Position numbers and translations under genes: made by a program. Positions 17,650-27,212 of a stretch of DNA of 64,000 nt are shown piece by piece; the stretch's first letter is position 1; every line of letters starts with the position of its first letter. The DNA is from Cytobacillus depressus (GTDB lineage Bacteria > Bacillota > Bacilli > Bacillales > Cytobacillaceae): the NCBI RefSeq assembly GCF_008923245.1, contig NZ_WBOS01000010.1, positions 62,001 through 126,000 on the forward strand, written 5' to 3'. Below the pieces are notes generated by a model, which was not told the origin of the DNA, searched no databases, and saw only the letters and a program-made list of their open reading frames with translations.

Positions 17650-18249
17650 TTATATAATGAAATGCTCTCGAAGATAGCCAAAGATTTGCTGCACCGCTTC
17701 CTCAACGGTTAATAATTGGGACTGAATAACGATTTCTGGATTTTGCGGAATCTCATATGGAGAGTCAATCCCTGTAAAATCCTTTATTTCCCCTCTTCGT
17801 GCTTTTGCATAAAGCTGCTTCGGATCACGGTCTTCACACGTTTCAATCGGACAATCAACAAAAACTTCAATAAATTCCCCTGCTTCAAAAAGAGAGCGGA
17901 CTTCATCGCGATCATTGTGGAATGGAGAAATGAAGGCAGTTGTCACAATCTTGCCGCTATCAACAAAAAGCTTAGCCACTTCGCCAATCCGTCTAATGTT
18001 CTCCGTTCTGTCATCTTCTGAAAAACCGAGATCTCGATTAAGACCGTGGCGGATATTATCACCATCTAAAACGTACTCATTAATGCCTTGTTTGAATAAT
18101 TCACTTGAAACTGCATTCGCAATCGTTGATTTTCCCGATCCAGAAAGGCCAGTAAACCATAATACACAGCTTCCGTGACCGTTCTGCGCTCGCCGGTCGT
18201 TCTTTTTAACAGAAACATCATGCCAAGTAATATTTGTTGCTTTGGACAT
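17650..18249 (-). CDS. cysC: Adenylylsulfate kinase
   Basis: 199 residues. The P-loop is GLSGSGKST near residue 34, and the APS kinase signatures [35 protein letters not shown] and [15 protein letters not shown] are complete. It phosphorylates APS to PAPS. The ATG follows AGGAGG. It is between sat and sumT with short gaps, within one operon. Confidence 0.95.
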   Translation of the reverse strand: MSKATNITWHDVSVKKNDRRAQNGHGSCVLWFTGLSGSGKSTIANAVSSELFKQGINEYVLDGDNIRHGLNRDLGFSEDDRTENIRRIGEVAKLFVDSGKIVTTAFISPFHNDRDEVRSLFEAGEFIEVFVDCPIETCEDRDPKQLYAKARRGEIKDFTGIDSPYEIPQNPEIVIQSQLLTVEEAVQQIFGYLREHFII

Positions 18250-18264
18250 CTTTGGGGACCCTCC

Positions 18265-19413
18265 TTATGCCTCTATTTGTTCTTTCAAGCCATCGATGAG
18301 CACTTCCACAACTTCTTTTCGGCTAAAGGCGGAAGGCGGAATCTCTCCACTGCGAAGCATTTCTCTTACTTTTGTTCCCGAAAGAATAACTCGGTCCTCT
18401 TTACTGTGAGGGCAGGTTTTATCTGAGGCCATTCCCTCGCATGACCGGCAATAAAAACTATGTTCAAAAAATAAAGGCTGTATTCCTAATTCATGTTCCG
18501 AAAACTCACTGAAAATTTTCTGTGCATCATATGTTCCATAGTAATTGCCTACCCCCGCATGATCGCGGCCGACAATAAAGTGGGTGCAGCCAAAATTTTT
18601 ACGGGCGATAGCATGAAAAATAGCTTCTCTTGGGCCCGCATATCTCATTGCCGCAGGGTAAACTCCAAGCTGTACGCGTTCTTTTGGATAGTAATTTTCG
18701 AGCAACACGCGGTAGCTTTTTAAACGGACATCAGCTGGAATATCATCGGACTTCGTTTCTCCTACAAGAGGATGAACGAACAGTCCATCGACAGTTTCGA
18801 GTGCGGCCTTTTGGATATACTCATGCGCTCGGTGAATCGGATTGCGCGTTTGAAACCCGACTACTGTTTTCCAGCCATTTTTTTCAAAAAGTGCGCGAGT
18901 TTCCTTCGGTTCAAACCATACATCGCTAAATATGCCTTTTTCCGCCTTTTTAATTAGTGTGATCTCTCCAGCGACATAAACCGGCCCTCTTTCAAAAAGT
19001 CGCTTTACTCCTGGATGGGCTAACTCCTGTGTCCGATAAACGAAGAGAGCTTCTTTATTTAAATCTGGTTCATACCATTCGGAAACCTTAATCACTCCAT
19101 AAACCTCTTGATTATTAAGAAGCTTAATTTCCTCGCCTTTTTTAAGTGTGTCTGCTATTTCATACGATATCGGAAGTGTTACGGGGATTGACCAAATGGT
19201 GTTGTCTGCGAGCCGCATATTCGCGACAACAGATTCATAGTCTTCTTTCCCAAGAAAACCTGTTAACGGGCTGAACACGCCAATGCCGATTAGCTCTAAA
19301 TCACTTTGGGCAACCGCATCAATTTCGATTTCTTTATCGATATGGGAAAAATCATAGTTTGGGTTAAATAATTGAACTAACTTTCCTCCATGTGGTGTTG
19401 GTAAAAATGACAT
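18265..19413 (-). CDS. sat: Sulfate adenylyltransferase
   Basis: 382 residues, the single-polypeptide archaeal/Bacillus-type ATP sulfurylase. The ATP-sulfate site shows [12 protein letters not shown] and GRDHAGVG. The C-terminal part has a cysteine set, [20 protein letters not shown], that may bind zinc. It makes APS and pyrophosphate from ATP and sulfate. The ATG has a modest site (TAGGA). It follows cysP by 59 nt. Confidence 0.95.
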   Translation of the reverse strand: MSFLPTPHGGKLVQLFNPNYDFSHIDKEIEIDAVAQSDLELIGIGVFSPLTGFLGKEDYESVVANMRLADNTIWSIPVTLPISYEIADTLKKGEEIKLLNNQEVYGVIKVSEWYEPDLNKEALFVYRTQELAHPGVKRLFERGPVYVAGEITLIKKAEKGIFSDVWFEPKETRALFEKNGWKTVVGFQTRNPIHRAHEYIQKAALETVDGLFVHPLVGETKSDDIPADVRLKSYRVLLENYYPKERVQLGVYPAAMRYAGPREAIFHAIARKNFGCTHFIVGRDHAGVGNYYGTYDAQKIFSEFSEHELGIQPLFFEHSFYCRSCEGMASDKTCPHSKEDRVILSGTKVREMLRSGEIPPSAFSRKEVVEVLIDGLKEQIEA

Positions 19414-19472
19414 TCCTATCAGACCTTTCCGTATATTTTTTGATTGCTTTTGAGCTTACTAGGTTAATGTTG

Positions 19473-20534
19473 CTATTCTTTTAGCGGAGTATGTTGAATG
19501 ACTGTATGCTTCTTTTTGATTAATGACAGTACTCCGAAAACAGAAATCAGCACACCAGCCATCGCAATAACTGGATAAAAATTTTGTTCAATAATCAGCT
19601 GGATGAGCGTATATGATAAAACCATAGAAAGAACGGGTGATACGATCCAAACAGTGAGCAACTGAATAACGATCCCCTTTTTCAAAACCGCCTTGCCCTG
19701 TTTGGCAAACCCAATTCCTATGATGGAAGAAGTCGTTATTTGAGTGAGTGGTACAGGAATGCCGAATAATGAAGCGATTGTGACAATACTTGCACCTGTT
19801 CCTGAAATGACACAGCCTTCTTCAAGCTTTAATTCAGTGATTTTTTTACCGTTTGTCTCCAGCACGCGCCGTCCTAACAGTACCACTCCGAATGCTACAA
19901 ATAACCCGCCCCAGAGGATCCCGCTTCCCGTAGAAAGGATTCCAGCGCCAACAAGCGGTCCAACAGCATTTGCTACATTATTCATCCCCGCCGAAAATGC
20001 TTCAAATAAGCCCATAAATACAACTAGTATCGCTAGAAAGGGAACAGCCTTAGGGGCTTTCATAATCCGTTTAATGAATGTACTTTTTAATAGATAGCTA
20101 ACAAAAACAGCAATTATAAATGCGGCTAGCGGTGTAATTAGCCAGAAACTCATAATCCAGAGTAGATTCCACACGTATACAGACTGATAGACAATTCCTG
20201 CACCGATGATCGACCCCACTGCGACTTCACTCGTTGAAAGCGGAATGCCAAAGATATTAGCCAAAAATAATGACAAAGCCGCAGATGCTAAAACGATCAA
20301 CGCAATTGGGACTGTGAACGTGGATGAAGGGACAATTCCGCTCCCAATTGTCTTTACGACCTCCCCGCCGCCAAGCCAAGCACCTAGGAATACCGCGATA
20401 CTGCAAAGCATTAATGCCAAGCCTTTTTTAATCACTCCTGAACCGTAGGCAATGCCCATAGAAGCGGCTGCCCCGCTTCCACCTATATTCATGGCAAAAA
20501 ACAATCCAATTATCACTGCCATTATCGTTACCAC
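19473..20534 (-). CDS. cysP: Sulfate permease, PiT family
   Basis: 353 residues, about ten membrane helices. It is an inorganic phosphate transporter-like (PiT) protein with two related halves, showing MNIGGSGAAASMGIAYGSG and GMNNVANAVGPLVGAGIL. B. subtilis CysP is the PiT-type sulfate permease in the same operon position. The start is GTG at 20534, 9 nt after AAGGAGG, only 14 nt after cysH. Confidence 0.9.
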   Translation of the reverse strand: MVTIMAVIIGLFFAMNIGGSGAAASMGIAYGSGVIKKGLALMLCSIAVFLGAWLGGGEVVKTIGSGIVPSSTFTVPIALIVLASAALSLFLANIFGIPLSTSEVAVGSIIGAGIVYQSVYVWNLLWIMSFWLITPLAAFIIAVFVSYLLKSTFIKRIMKAPKAVPFLAILVVFMGLFEAFSAGMNNVANAVGPLVGAGILSTGSGILWGGLFVAFGVVLLGRRVLETNGKKITELKLEEGCVISGTGASIVTIASLFGIPVPLTQITTSSIIGIGFAKQGKAVLKKGIVIQLLTVWIVSPVLSMVLSYTLIQLIIEQNFYPVIAMAGVLISVFGVLSLIKKKHTVIQHTPLKE

Positions 20535-20548
20535 TTGTCATGTCCTCC

Positions 20549-21265
20549 TTATCGGGTATGAAGACCGCACTCTGTCTTGCCGCTTCCTGTCCAACGTCCT
20601 GCACGTGAGTCGCCATTGTTACCAACTGGCTGTGTACAAGGAAAACACCCAATACTTGGGTACTGCTGATCATGTAGCTTGTTGTAAGGAAGGTCCCTTT
20701 TACGGATGTGTTCCCAAATGTCGTTCCAAGTCCAATGGATAAGCGGGCAAATTTTCACATTCTTGAACTTCTCGTCTTTATTAATAAATTCAGTATGGGC
20801 TCTATTCGGCGATTGCTCTCGACGGAGGCCGGATATCCATGCTAGTTTTGTCGAGAGTACTTCTTGTAATGGAATGACCTTACGAATATGGCAGCATTCG
20901 TTTGGATTCCTTCTCCATAAGGCGGTACCAAATTGAACTGCTTGATCGTCCAGGCTTAAGTGCGGCTGTTTTCGCTCGATTCTTAAGCTAGGAAAACGGG
21001 CTTTGATTTTTTCAATCACTTCATAAGTTTCTGGAAAGTGCAAACCAGTATCTAAAAAAACAATATGGGCATTTGGCTGACACTGTTGGATCAGATCGAT
21101 TAAGACAATCGCTTCTGCCCCAAAGCTTGAGGCATAGACAAGCTGCTCTTCTGGGTAGGAATGGTACGCCCACTCGAGAACCTCCTTTGCCCCTTTTGAT
21201 TCATCGCCAATGTGAAAACGGTCAGAAATTTGGGACCAGTTTTGATAAGTGACAGCAGTCTCCAT
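20549..21265 (-). CDS. cysH: APS/PAPS reductase
   Basis: 238 residues. The N-terminal SSFGAEAIVLIDL motif binds the nucleotide. The cysteine pairs CCHIRK and CFPC are the [4Fe-4S] ligands of the APS-reducing type, and the C-terminal ECGLHTR holds the catalytic cysteine. It reduces APS or PAPS to sulfite with thioredoxin. The ATG follows AGGAGG at 10 nt. It is the first gene of the cysH-cysI operon and lies behind a terminator at 21332-21374 that separates it from yezD. Confidence 0.95.
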   Translation of the reverse strand: METAVTYQNWSQISDRFHIGDESKGAKEVLEWAYHSYPEEQLVYASSFGAEAIVLIDLIQQCQPNAHIVFLDTGLHFPETYEVIEKIKARFPSLRIERKQPHLSLDDQAVQFGTALWRRNPNECCHIRKVIPLQEVLSTKLAWISGLRREQSPNRAHTEFINKDEKFKNVKICPLIHWTWNDIWEHIRKRDLPYNKLHDQQYPSIGCFPCTQPVGNNGDSRAGRWTGSGKTECGLHTR

Positions 21266-21331
21266 TGTTTGTAAACCTCCTAATCAAGCAAAAAATAAAG
21301 CGGGTTATTGAAAAAGGGCGTAATAATCAAT

Positions 21332-21374
21332 AAAAAAAGGCAGTCTCCCACTATTAAAATAGTGAAGACCGCCT
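21332..21374 (-). terminator. Terminator between yezD and cysH
   Basis: Minus strand: an arm near GGCGGTCTTCACTATT and an arm near AATAGTGGGAGACTGCC, then TTTTTTTA. No convincing promoter lies in the 66 nt between it and cysH. It may therefore control read-through into the sulfate assimilation operon rather than simply end yezD. Confidence 0.8.
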
Positions 21375-21387
21375 CTAGTTTATCTAG

Positions 21388-21594
21388 TCAGCGAGTTTTA
21401 TTTGATTGAAGACGAACCTTTTCATTTTTCTCTATTTGCACGACCTTGCCATCTTGAACAACTATCGTGATGGATCCGAATTTTAAAGAGTCCAGCATTT
21501 TTTCAAGCTGTGTATACAGCTCTTCCCTTCCCCCATTATTCAGCTGATTCGTCCCCCTTTCAACATGTTGATACGTGGAGGAAATACTAATCAA
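21388..21594 (-). CDS. yezD: YezD-like DUF2292 protein
   Basis: Up to 68 residues. The conserved core is LEKMLDSLKFGSITIVVQDG followed by KVVQIEKNEKVRL, the YezD/DUF2292 signature. These small cytosolic proteins recur next to sulfur genes in Bacillus; their function is unknown. The start is uncertain. The TTG at 21594 has its GGGGAAG site too close, and the true start may be further in, behind AAAGGGGG around 21560. A -35 TTATAA / -10 TACAAT pair with 17-nt spacing lies upstream (-10 at 21645-21640). Confidence 0.75.
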   Translation of the reverse strand: MISISSTYQHVERGTNQLNNGGREELYTQLEKMLDSLKFGSITIVVQDGKVVQIEKNEKVRLQSNKTR

Positions 21595-21763
21595 CTTCCC
21601 CCAATTTATAATAATGACTGGAAATAGCCGCTAAAATTTATTGTATATTTTCCATAACCCGCTTATAAGTTATGTTAATAATTTACATAAATACTACCAT
21701 GCCGATAGGATTAATGTAAATAAGAAAATAAAATTTTCTAATAAATAGTCAGATAGTCCCTCA

Positions 21764-22384
21764 CTAACCTTTAAAAGGCCCTATTTTGCTAAGGCGCTCT
21801 AATATCTCCTCCTGATCATATTTATCCAGGCGATAACGTTCATCAAGGATTTCTTCTAATAATTTGTTTCTTTCTTCAAGTGGAACATTTAGCTCTTTCA
21901 GCTTTTTTCGGCATCGAAGCAAAAATTCAGAATAAGCTCCCCAGGAGTGATCAAATTGTTTTTCTAACTCCTTTTTCAGCTTTCTCGTCAGCTTTGGACT
22001 CGCACCATTTGACGTTACCGCTACTTGGAGGTGTCCCCTCTGGATCGTCGCAGGAAACGATACATTTCCTTCATCAGATTCATCAACTACACAAACTAAT
22101 TGATTAGGTGAAAGCTGATTTGCCAATGCTTTATTAGCACTTCGAACATTTGTCGCTAGGATGACCAGGAATGCACCTGCAAAATCATTTGGATGAGCTA
22201 TTCTCTTAATAATGGAAAAATTCTTTGCATTAGATAGCTCTAGAATCTCTTCGCAAAAGTGAGGAGCGACAAAAGTAATCTCTGCCCGCTGATCTGCTAA
22301 AGTCTGTGCTTTTCTCGCGGCAATCCTTCCGCCACCAGCAATGACGACCTTCTTACCTGTTAAATTAATAATTAACGGCTGCAT
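21764..22384 (-). CDS. sirC: Precorrin-2 dehydrogenase
   Basis: 206 residues. The NAD-binding GGGRIAARKAQTL lies near residue 17, then SNGASPKLTRKLKKELE, as in SirC/YlnF. It oxidises precorrin-2 to sirohydrochlorin, between SumT and SirB. In B. subtilis it ends the cysH operon. Here it is instead upstream of yezD-cysH on the same strand, about 170 nt away, so it may be transcribed separately. Confidence 0.9.
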   Translation of the reverse strand: MQPLIINLTGKKVVIAGGGRIAARKAQTLADQRAEITFVAPHFCEEILELSNAKNFSIIKRIAHPNDFAGAFLVILATNVRSANKALANQLSPNQLVCVVDESDEGNVSFPATIQRGHLQVAVTSNGASPKLTRKLKKELEKQFDHSWGAYSEFLLRCRKKLKELNVPLEERNKLLEEILDERYRLDKYDQEEILERLSKIGPFKG

Positions 22385-22468
22385 AGGGTCCCCACGGCCC
22401 CCCTCCTATTTTTAAGTAATATCATAATTTAAACTATTCCTATAAGTCAAGTATGATTTAGGGTTTTT

Positions 22469-22549
22469 AAAAAGTGCCTGTCACCACCTGAATTTTGTCA
22501 AAAAACTTTATAAAATCGACATTATTCAAGGAGTGCCAGGCACTTTTTT
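22469..22549. repeat. Dispersed GTGCCTG/CAGGCAC palindromic element, also cap operon terminator
   Basis: Arms AAAAAGTGCCTG (22469-22480) and CAGGCACTTTTTT (22537-22549) with about 56 nt between. On the minus strand the last arm ends in a T run directly after the capE stop, so it probably terminates the cap operon. The core resembles those at 1707, 33766 and 46223. Confidence 0.65.
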
Positions 22550-22712
22550 ATTCTTCGGAATTAATTGTTCCATTCTCTTGAGTCGCAAAGAAGCTTTTTA
22601 TTTGCTCTGTCTCTTTAACAGACAGTGTGTCAAGATGCTTTAATGTACTCATAGCGTATAGAGCCGCAAACAAAAATAAGAATGGTAATCCTGAACGGAA
22701 AAACTTTTTCAT
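22548..22712 (-). CDS. capE: CapE/PgsE-like small capsule protein
   Basis: 54 residues from the ATG at 22712, which has GGAG about 11 nt upstream (a TTG at 22736 is also in frame). One N-terminal hydrophobic helix (LPFLFLFAALYAM) is followed by a polar tail, STLKHLDTLSVKETEQIKSF. Small size, one helix and position after capD match B. anthracis CapE and B. subtilis PgsE, needed for efficient poly-gamma-glutamate production at the membrane. The assignment rests mainly on context. Confidence 0.75.
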   Translation of the reverse strand: MKKFFRSGLPFLFLFAALYAMSTLKHLDTLSVKETEQIKSFFATQENGTINSEE

Positions 22713-22737
22713 AATTGATTTCACTCCAACTTTCAAT

Positions 22738-24372
22738 TTATTCTCTTACTTGCCATATGCCAGTTCTGCGCTGGTCAGCACCGCCGAGAATAATCTTCTC
22801 TTCTTTATCTTCAATTAATGCTTGTACTCCCCCGTAGTAATAGGGGGAATCTCTAATAATTACCCTGTAACCTCTATCACGGAGCTCGTCCAAAACTTTA
22901 CTTGGAAATCCATCTTCGACATAAATTTTTTTATCCTCTACATAAAATCGAGGAGCATCAATGGCATCCTGGATGGAATCCCCAAATAAAAGGTGTCTAG
23001 CTAACACTTGAGTTAGCACTTGGGGAATGCGCTTCCCGCCAGGAGTGCCAATTCCAATCATCATTTCATCATTTCTTAATATAGAGGGACTCGTAAAGCT
23101 TCGCGGCCTTTTACCAGGCTCAATACTATTGATCCGATTCGCAGCTTGACTAAAATTGCTTAACTGGTTATTTAGAAAAAAACCTGCAGCATATTTTCCA
23201 GAACCAAATAAATGACCTAAAGTATGAGTGGCTGATACCATGGTCCCCTCTTTATCCATAATGACAAAATGGGTAGTATTATCATAATCTTCTTCGTCTG
23301 CTATCGAATCATTTACTTTGTAATCATCCGATAGCTTCTTAATTGATATTTCTTCTGCTAGTTTTTTCGAATACTTTCGACTGGTCAAGTCTTTTGGGGA
23401 TTGATAAAATGCTGGATCTGCAATTTCAGACAACCGGTCATGATAGGCTCTCTTTGAGATTTCCCCGACAAGATGGATAAAGTCAGCCGTATTTTCTTTA
23501 GTAGATTGTAAGTTTAATATCTCTGCCATTCGCAAAGATTGGATCAATGTTACCCCCGAAAGCGGGGGCGGCGCGGATATGATTTCAAAGTCCTTAAATT
23601 TGCCATACACGGGATCAGCTTTCACTACTGAGTAATTTTTTAAGTCAGTCGCTTTCAACCCTTTTACCTTATCCACTATTTGTTCAGCAATTTCTTCATC
23701 ATAAAAAGCATCCGAGCCGTGCTCTTGAATAAGTTTTAAGGTATTAGCTAAATCATGTTGCTTAATAACGGCCTTTGGTTTAATTGCTACACCATCTGGA
23801 TAAAAGTGAGGGAGAGAAGAAACTGGCATTCGATAAGACGCATTTTCTAATCGTTTAGATAAATCGTTATCTGCTTCAAAACCTTTCTCGGCGAGATCGA
23901 CAGCTGGCTGGATCAATTCTTTTATATTCATAGATCCTAGCTCTGCATTAATCAATTCCATTCCTTTGACTAAACCGGGGATCCCAACATATCCTTGTGG
24001 GATCTTCCCAGAAAAAGGCGCGGTCTCACGATATTCATAAAAGATCGGAGTCTGATTATCACCTGGCATAATAATCATTTCTCCGCCTCCGCCAATCCCA
24101 GAACTATATGGCTCTACAACCCCTAACGCATACGACACAGCAACTGCAGCATCAACAGCGTTTCCGCCATTTTCTAATATCTCCATCCCTACTTTTACTG
24201 CCAGTGGATGGGATGAACTAACTCCGTAGCCTTTATCACTTTTCAAAGGCTTAGATTGCTTAACTTGATAATTATTTTCTGATTGTTCAACCCTAATATC
24301 GTTAAAAATATAAACAGTCAAACCAATCATTGCACAGAAGAACAAGAAAAGAAGAAACCCTTTAATTTTCAA
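22738..24372 (-). CDS. capD: Capsule-anchoring gamma-glutamyltransferase
   Basis: 544 residues, a gamma-glutamyltranspeptidase-family precursor with an N-terminal membrane anchor (residues 5-24). The self-cleavage and catalytic threonine is in DNTTHF (about Thr366). GSGKYAAGFFLNNQLSNF and GTPGGKRIPQV complete the small subunit. In B. anthracis CapD cleaves poly-gamma-glutamate and links it to peptidoglycan. The start is TTG at 24372, 9 nt after GGAG, overlapping the end of capA by 11 nt. Position between capA and capE supports CapD over a catabolic Ggt. Confidence 0.88.
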   Translation of the reverse strand: MKIKGFLLFLFFCAMIGLTVYIFNDIRVEQSENNYQVKQSKPLKSDKGYGVSSSHPLAVKVGMEILENGGNAVDAAVAVSYALGVVEPYSSGIGGGGEMIIMPGDNQTPIFYEYRETAPFSGKIPQGYVGIPGLVKGMELINAELGSMNIKELIQPAVDLAEKGFEADNDLSKRLENASYRMPVSSLPHFYPDGVAIKPKAVIKQHDLANTLKLIQEHGSDAFYDEEIAEQIVDKVKGLKATDLKNYSVVKADPVYGKFKDFEIISAPPPLSGVTLIQSLRMAEILNLQSTKENTADFIHLVGEISKRAYHDRLSEIADPAFYQSPKDLTSRKYSKKLAEEISIKKLSDDYKVNDSIADEEDYDNTTHFVIMDKEGTMVSATHTLGHLFGSGKYAAGFFLNNQLSNFSQAANRINSIEPGKRPRSFTSPSILRNDEMMIGIGTPGGKRIPQVLTQVLARHLLFGDSIQDAIDAPRFYVEDKKIYVEDGFPSKVLDELRDRGYRVIIRDSPYYYGGVQALIEDKEEKIILGGADQRRTGIWQVRE

Positions 24373-25525
24373 GGGTGGAAGCTCCTTTCAATACACGGGA
24401 GTGGTCCACTTCATAGACCAGCTTTCCATTTTCTCTTTTCCAAAGATCTTTTGACTCTGAATACTTTGTAAGTAATCGAAAGATTTTTTGTTCTTGAAGA
24501 AAACTAAACTTCCCTAACGGTGCGGGACTCGCTTCTCTTATACTTAATGGCGTTACTTCGAATCTCGCCTTCCCGTCTTTATTCAGCTTATATTGAACGA
24601 GTGCACTGTCTCTCGTTTTTGACCAGCCCTGGTCAAAAACAAAATTCCCTAGACTGTAGAAAATAACGGTATCATTATAAACTTCTACAGATGATAGGAC
24701 GTGTGGATGATGGCCGACAATGATATCCGCACCGGCATCGGCTATTGCTCTAGCAATCCCTTTTTGCCTCGGATTCGGCTCACTGTCATACTCTTGGCCC
24801 CAATGCATATTTACAATGACTAAGTCCGCTTGAGAGCGCGCCTCCGTAATCAATGGCAAATAAATATCTGGATCAGCCTCAAGTACCCCTCGGCGATTTT
24901 CAAGTGCGTTATCCCCTTTAGCATAAGAATCTGTGATTCCTAGCATGGCAATTGTTATTCCATTCTTTACTTGATAAGAAATCTTTTTCGCCTCTTCTAA
25001 ATTTCGTCCCGCTCCCACGACATCAATGCCCGCTTTATTAAACGATTGTAGAGTGTCCGTCAGCCCCTTTTTGCCAAAATCCATGATATGGTTATTAGCA
25101 ATCGTCATCGCTGAAACGTTTAACTCTTTCATTGTCTTAACGGATTCCTCATCTGCTTTGAAATGAATGGAACGAGTGGATTCTTGATCATCTTCCCCTG
25201 AAACAACTGGATGTCCAAAATTCCCTGTTACATAATCTGATTCATCAAAAAATGGTTTTACAAATTGAAATACATGATCATGGCCGTATCGCTGTGTTAC
25301 TTGTTCAACATTCCGGCCTAGCATGATATCGCCTACCATCGTAGCTGTTAAGAGCTGATCCGGGTCCTTTGTTGCTACAGCAGTTACCGTCTTATTTAAA
25401 TGTGTTAAGCCAAACATGATAATTCCTGTAATGATTAACATAATAACTGATTGACGAAGCGTTCTTTTCTTGTCTTTTTTTATTCTTTTCAAAATTTTTT
25501 CTTGCATAGTAAGTTTTCTCGACAT
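24362..25525 (-). CDS. capA: Poly-gamma-glutamate synthesis protein CapA/PgsA
   Basis: 387 residues. The N-terminal membrane helix (about residues 22-40) is followed by an extracytoplasmic metallophosphoesterase-like CapA domain, with GDIMLGRNVEQ, ANNHIMDFGKKGL and GHHPHVLSSVEVY. CapA is part of the membrane complex that makes or exports poly-gamma-glutamate. The ATG follows GGGTG. It overlaps capD. Confidence 0.93.
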   Translation of the reverse strand: MSRKLTMQEKILKRIKKDKKRTLRQSVIMLIITGIIMFGLTHLNKTVTAVATKDPDQLLTATMVGDIMLGRNVEQVTQRYGHDHVFQFVKPFFDESDYVTGNFGHPVVSGEDDQESTRSIHFKADEESVKTMKELNVSAMTIANNHIMDFGKKGLTDTLQSFNKAGIDVVGAGRNLEEAKKISYQVKNGITIAMLGITDSYAKGDNALENRRGVLEADPDIYLPLITEARSQADLVIVNMHWGQEYDSEPNPRQKGIARAIADAGADIIVGHHPHVLSSVEVYNDTVIFYSLGNFVFDQGWSKTRDSALVQYKLNKDGKARFEVTPLSIREASPAPLGKFSFLQEQKIFRLLTKYSESKDLWKRENGKLVYEVDHSRVLKGASTLEN

Positions 25526-25536
25526 CTTATGTCACC

Positions 25537-25986
25537 CTAAATAAAGTTATAGACAAACATGATAATGAAAGTTGCAGCACTTAATAGAAGTGTTGATGTA
25601 TATGTAAGAACTAACCCTTGCCTTTGAATCGTATTAGCAATTAATCCTGGAACAATAACCCCAATCCCTCTAAATTCATGAATTTCAAAAGGCATGACGG
25701 GATAAAAATAATCAAAGACCAATTTCAGAACAATCCCTGTCGTAAGCATGGCGGCAAATTTCCGGCGCCCGTATAAAATGGTAAGACGCGCAATCCCATA
25801 AGTGACGATCAAATAAGTAAGCAAACTAATGAAAAATATCATTAACATAAATATAGGCTGGTCAAAAACAAGAGCAAGGTATCCCGGAACAACAAGGCCT
25901 GCGGGCAATACGCCTGTTTTCTCAGCAAAAATTAAACTTAATATAACACCAAGTACAAGAGCTATATATAAATCCGAGCCAAACAT
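25537..25986 (-). CDS. capC: Poly-gamma-glutamate synthase subunit CapC/PgsC
   Basis: 149 residues, four to five membrane helices, with the conserved GSDLYIALVLGVILSLIFAE start and VVPGYLALVFDQP. Together with CapB it forms the ATP-dependent glutamate polymerase. AGGAGG stands 7 nt before ATG; it lies 11 nt after capB. Confidence 0.93.
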   Translation of the reverse strand: MFGSDLYIALVLGVILSLIFAEKTGVLPAGLVVPGYLALVFDQPIFMLMIFFISLLTYLIVTYGIARLTILYGRRKFAAMLTTGIVLKLVFDYFYPVMPFEIHEFRGIGVIVPGLIANTIQRQGLVLTYTSTLLLSAATFIIMFVYNFI

Positions 25987-25997
25987 TTCATTTCCTC

Positions 25998-27179
25998 CTA
26001 GCTAACATGTTGTGCTAATTTATATTCTTGAAGTCTTTCAATTAACGGTTCTCCATCACCATGTATATTCCCTACACCGTATATGACGTGCCCAGCAAAC
26101 ATATCCTTAATCTCCCGCAAGACTGCTTCTGTATTTTTGCCTTCTAAATTAAGTAATCGTTGTGCTGGGATTTCTCCTGCTTCGTAAGCGTCCCGAATCG
26201 GATCAACTGTTTCTCCTATTAGAACGAGAGTAGACATTTCAATATAGGGCATCACATCCCTTGCGAACTGTTCCGTACGATCCACCCGGTCTGGTCGACA
26301 GTTCATAATGACAACAGGATTTTCGGCGGGATATCCAAGCTCTTTCACTCTCTCCCATATATTTAAAGTGGATGCCGCATCGTTTGCAGCAAAGCCATTC
26401 ACGAAATACCCAGGATTAGATGGTGTTCCTAGTGGCAAAATCCGCATGGCACCTGGATCTGGATGAGCATTGAGCATGCCTCTTAATGCGGTTTTTCTAT
26501 CAATACCAAGAGCTTCCGCGACTCCTAAAGCAAGTGAAGCATTCTCCGGAAACACCATATACTCAAATTGTTTAAGAAAGTCTTCGGATATACTTGAATT
26601 ATCTGCAACAATCACTTTCGTATTTCGGCTTTTCGCGACATCTGTGAAGAATTTCACATATGGTGACTCAGAGATAATCAGATGCCCATTATAGGGAATC
26701 GTTGCTGTGAAGGCCTCGGCAATTTCATCTAATGTCGGGCCCATAACATCCATATGATCCTCAAGAACATTTACAATAACGCCGATATTCGCTTGCAGCA
26801 TGACTTCTTGAAAAATAATCTGATAATCGGGATTAACAGCCATACACTCACTAACAAGTGCCTCTGCATTTAACTCAGCCGCTTCTTTAACCACCATTTT
26901 CTGCTCACGAATATTTGGTCCTTCTGGTCGCCGTTTAATCGGTTTCTCCTCATTTGAATTCCAGTAGATCATTCTTGCTGATGTCCCTGTCGTTTTCCCG
27001 ACAGTCCTTAATTTCGCTTCAGTCAATATCCCTGTTATTAATCTAGTAACAGTGGATTTCCCTCTAATGCCATTGATATTTACACGAATTTTTAATTGAT
27101 CAATATTTTTCTGATGCTTTCTTTTCTCGATAACCCCTACTATTAAAAGCGCAATGCAAACCAAGGGGATCAGTACCAT
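25998..27179 (-). CDS. capB: Poly-gamma-glutamate synthase subunit CapB/PgsB
   Basis: 393 residues. An N-terminal helix is followed by a Mur-ligase-like ATPase with the P-loop NGIRGKST (residues 36-43) and the motifs ECMAVNPDYQ and NVLEDHMDVMG. It activates and joins glutamate with ATP. The ATG has AAAGGAGG upstream. First gene of capBCADE. The 5' region is occupied by a 52-bp tandem repeat array, so promoter and leader are unusual. Confidence 0.94.
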   Translation of the reverse strand: MVLIPLVCIALLIVGVIEKRKHQKNIDQLKIRVNINGIRGKSTVTRLITGILTEAKLRTVGKTTGTSARMIYWNSNEEKPIKRRPEGPNIREQKMVVKEAAELNAEALVSECMAVNPDYQIIFQEVMLQANIGVIVNVLEDHMDVMGPTLDEIAEAFTATIPYNGHLIISESPYVKFFTDVAKSRNTKVIVADNSSISEDFLKQFEYMVFPENASLALGVAEALGIDRKTALRGMLNAHPDPGAMRILPLGTPSNPGYFVNGFAANDAASTLNIWERVKELGYPAENPVVIMNCRPDRVDRTEQFARDVMPYIEMSTLVLIGETVDPIRDAYEAGEIPAQRLLNLEGKNTEAVLREIKDMFAGHVIYGVGNIHGDGEPLIERLQEYKLAQHVS

Positions 27180-27212
27180 TTTTTCCGCCTCCTTTAATAA
27201 TGAATTGTGGTG

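Noticed and set aside
17915..18178. Plus-strand frames over cysC and sat
   Set aside because: Antisense to well-conserved enzymes with intact motifs; no translation signals.
21266..21387. S-box (SAM) riboswitch before cysH
   Set aside because: Only a single terminator hairpin is visible between yezD and cysH; there is no room for or sign of the multi-helix S-box core.
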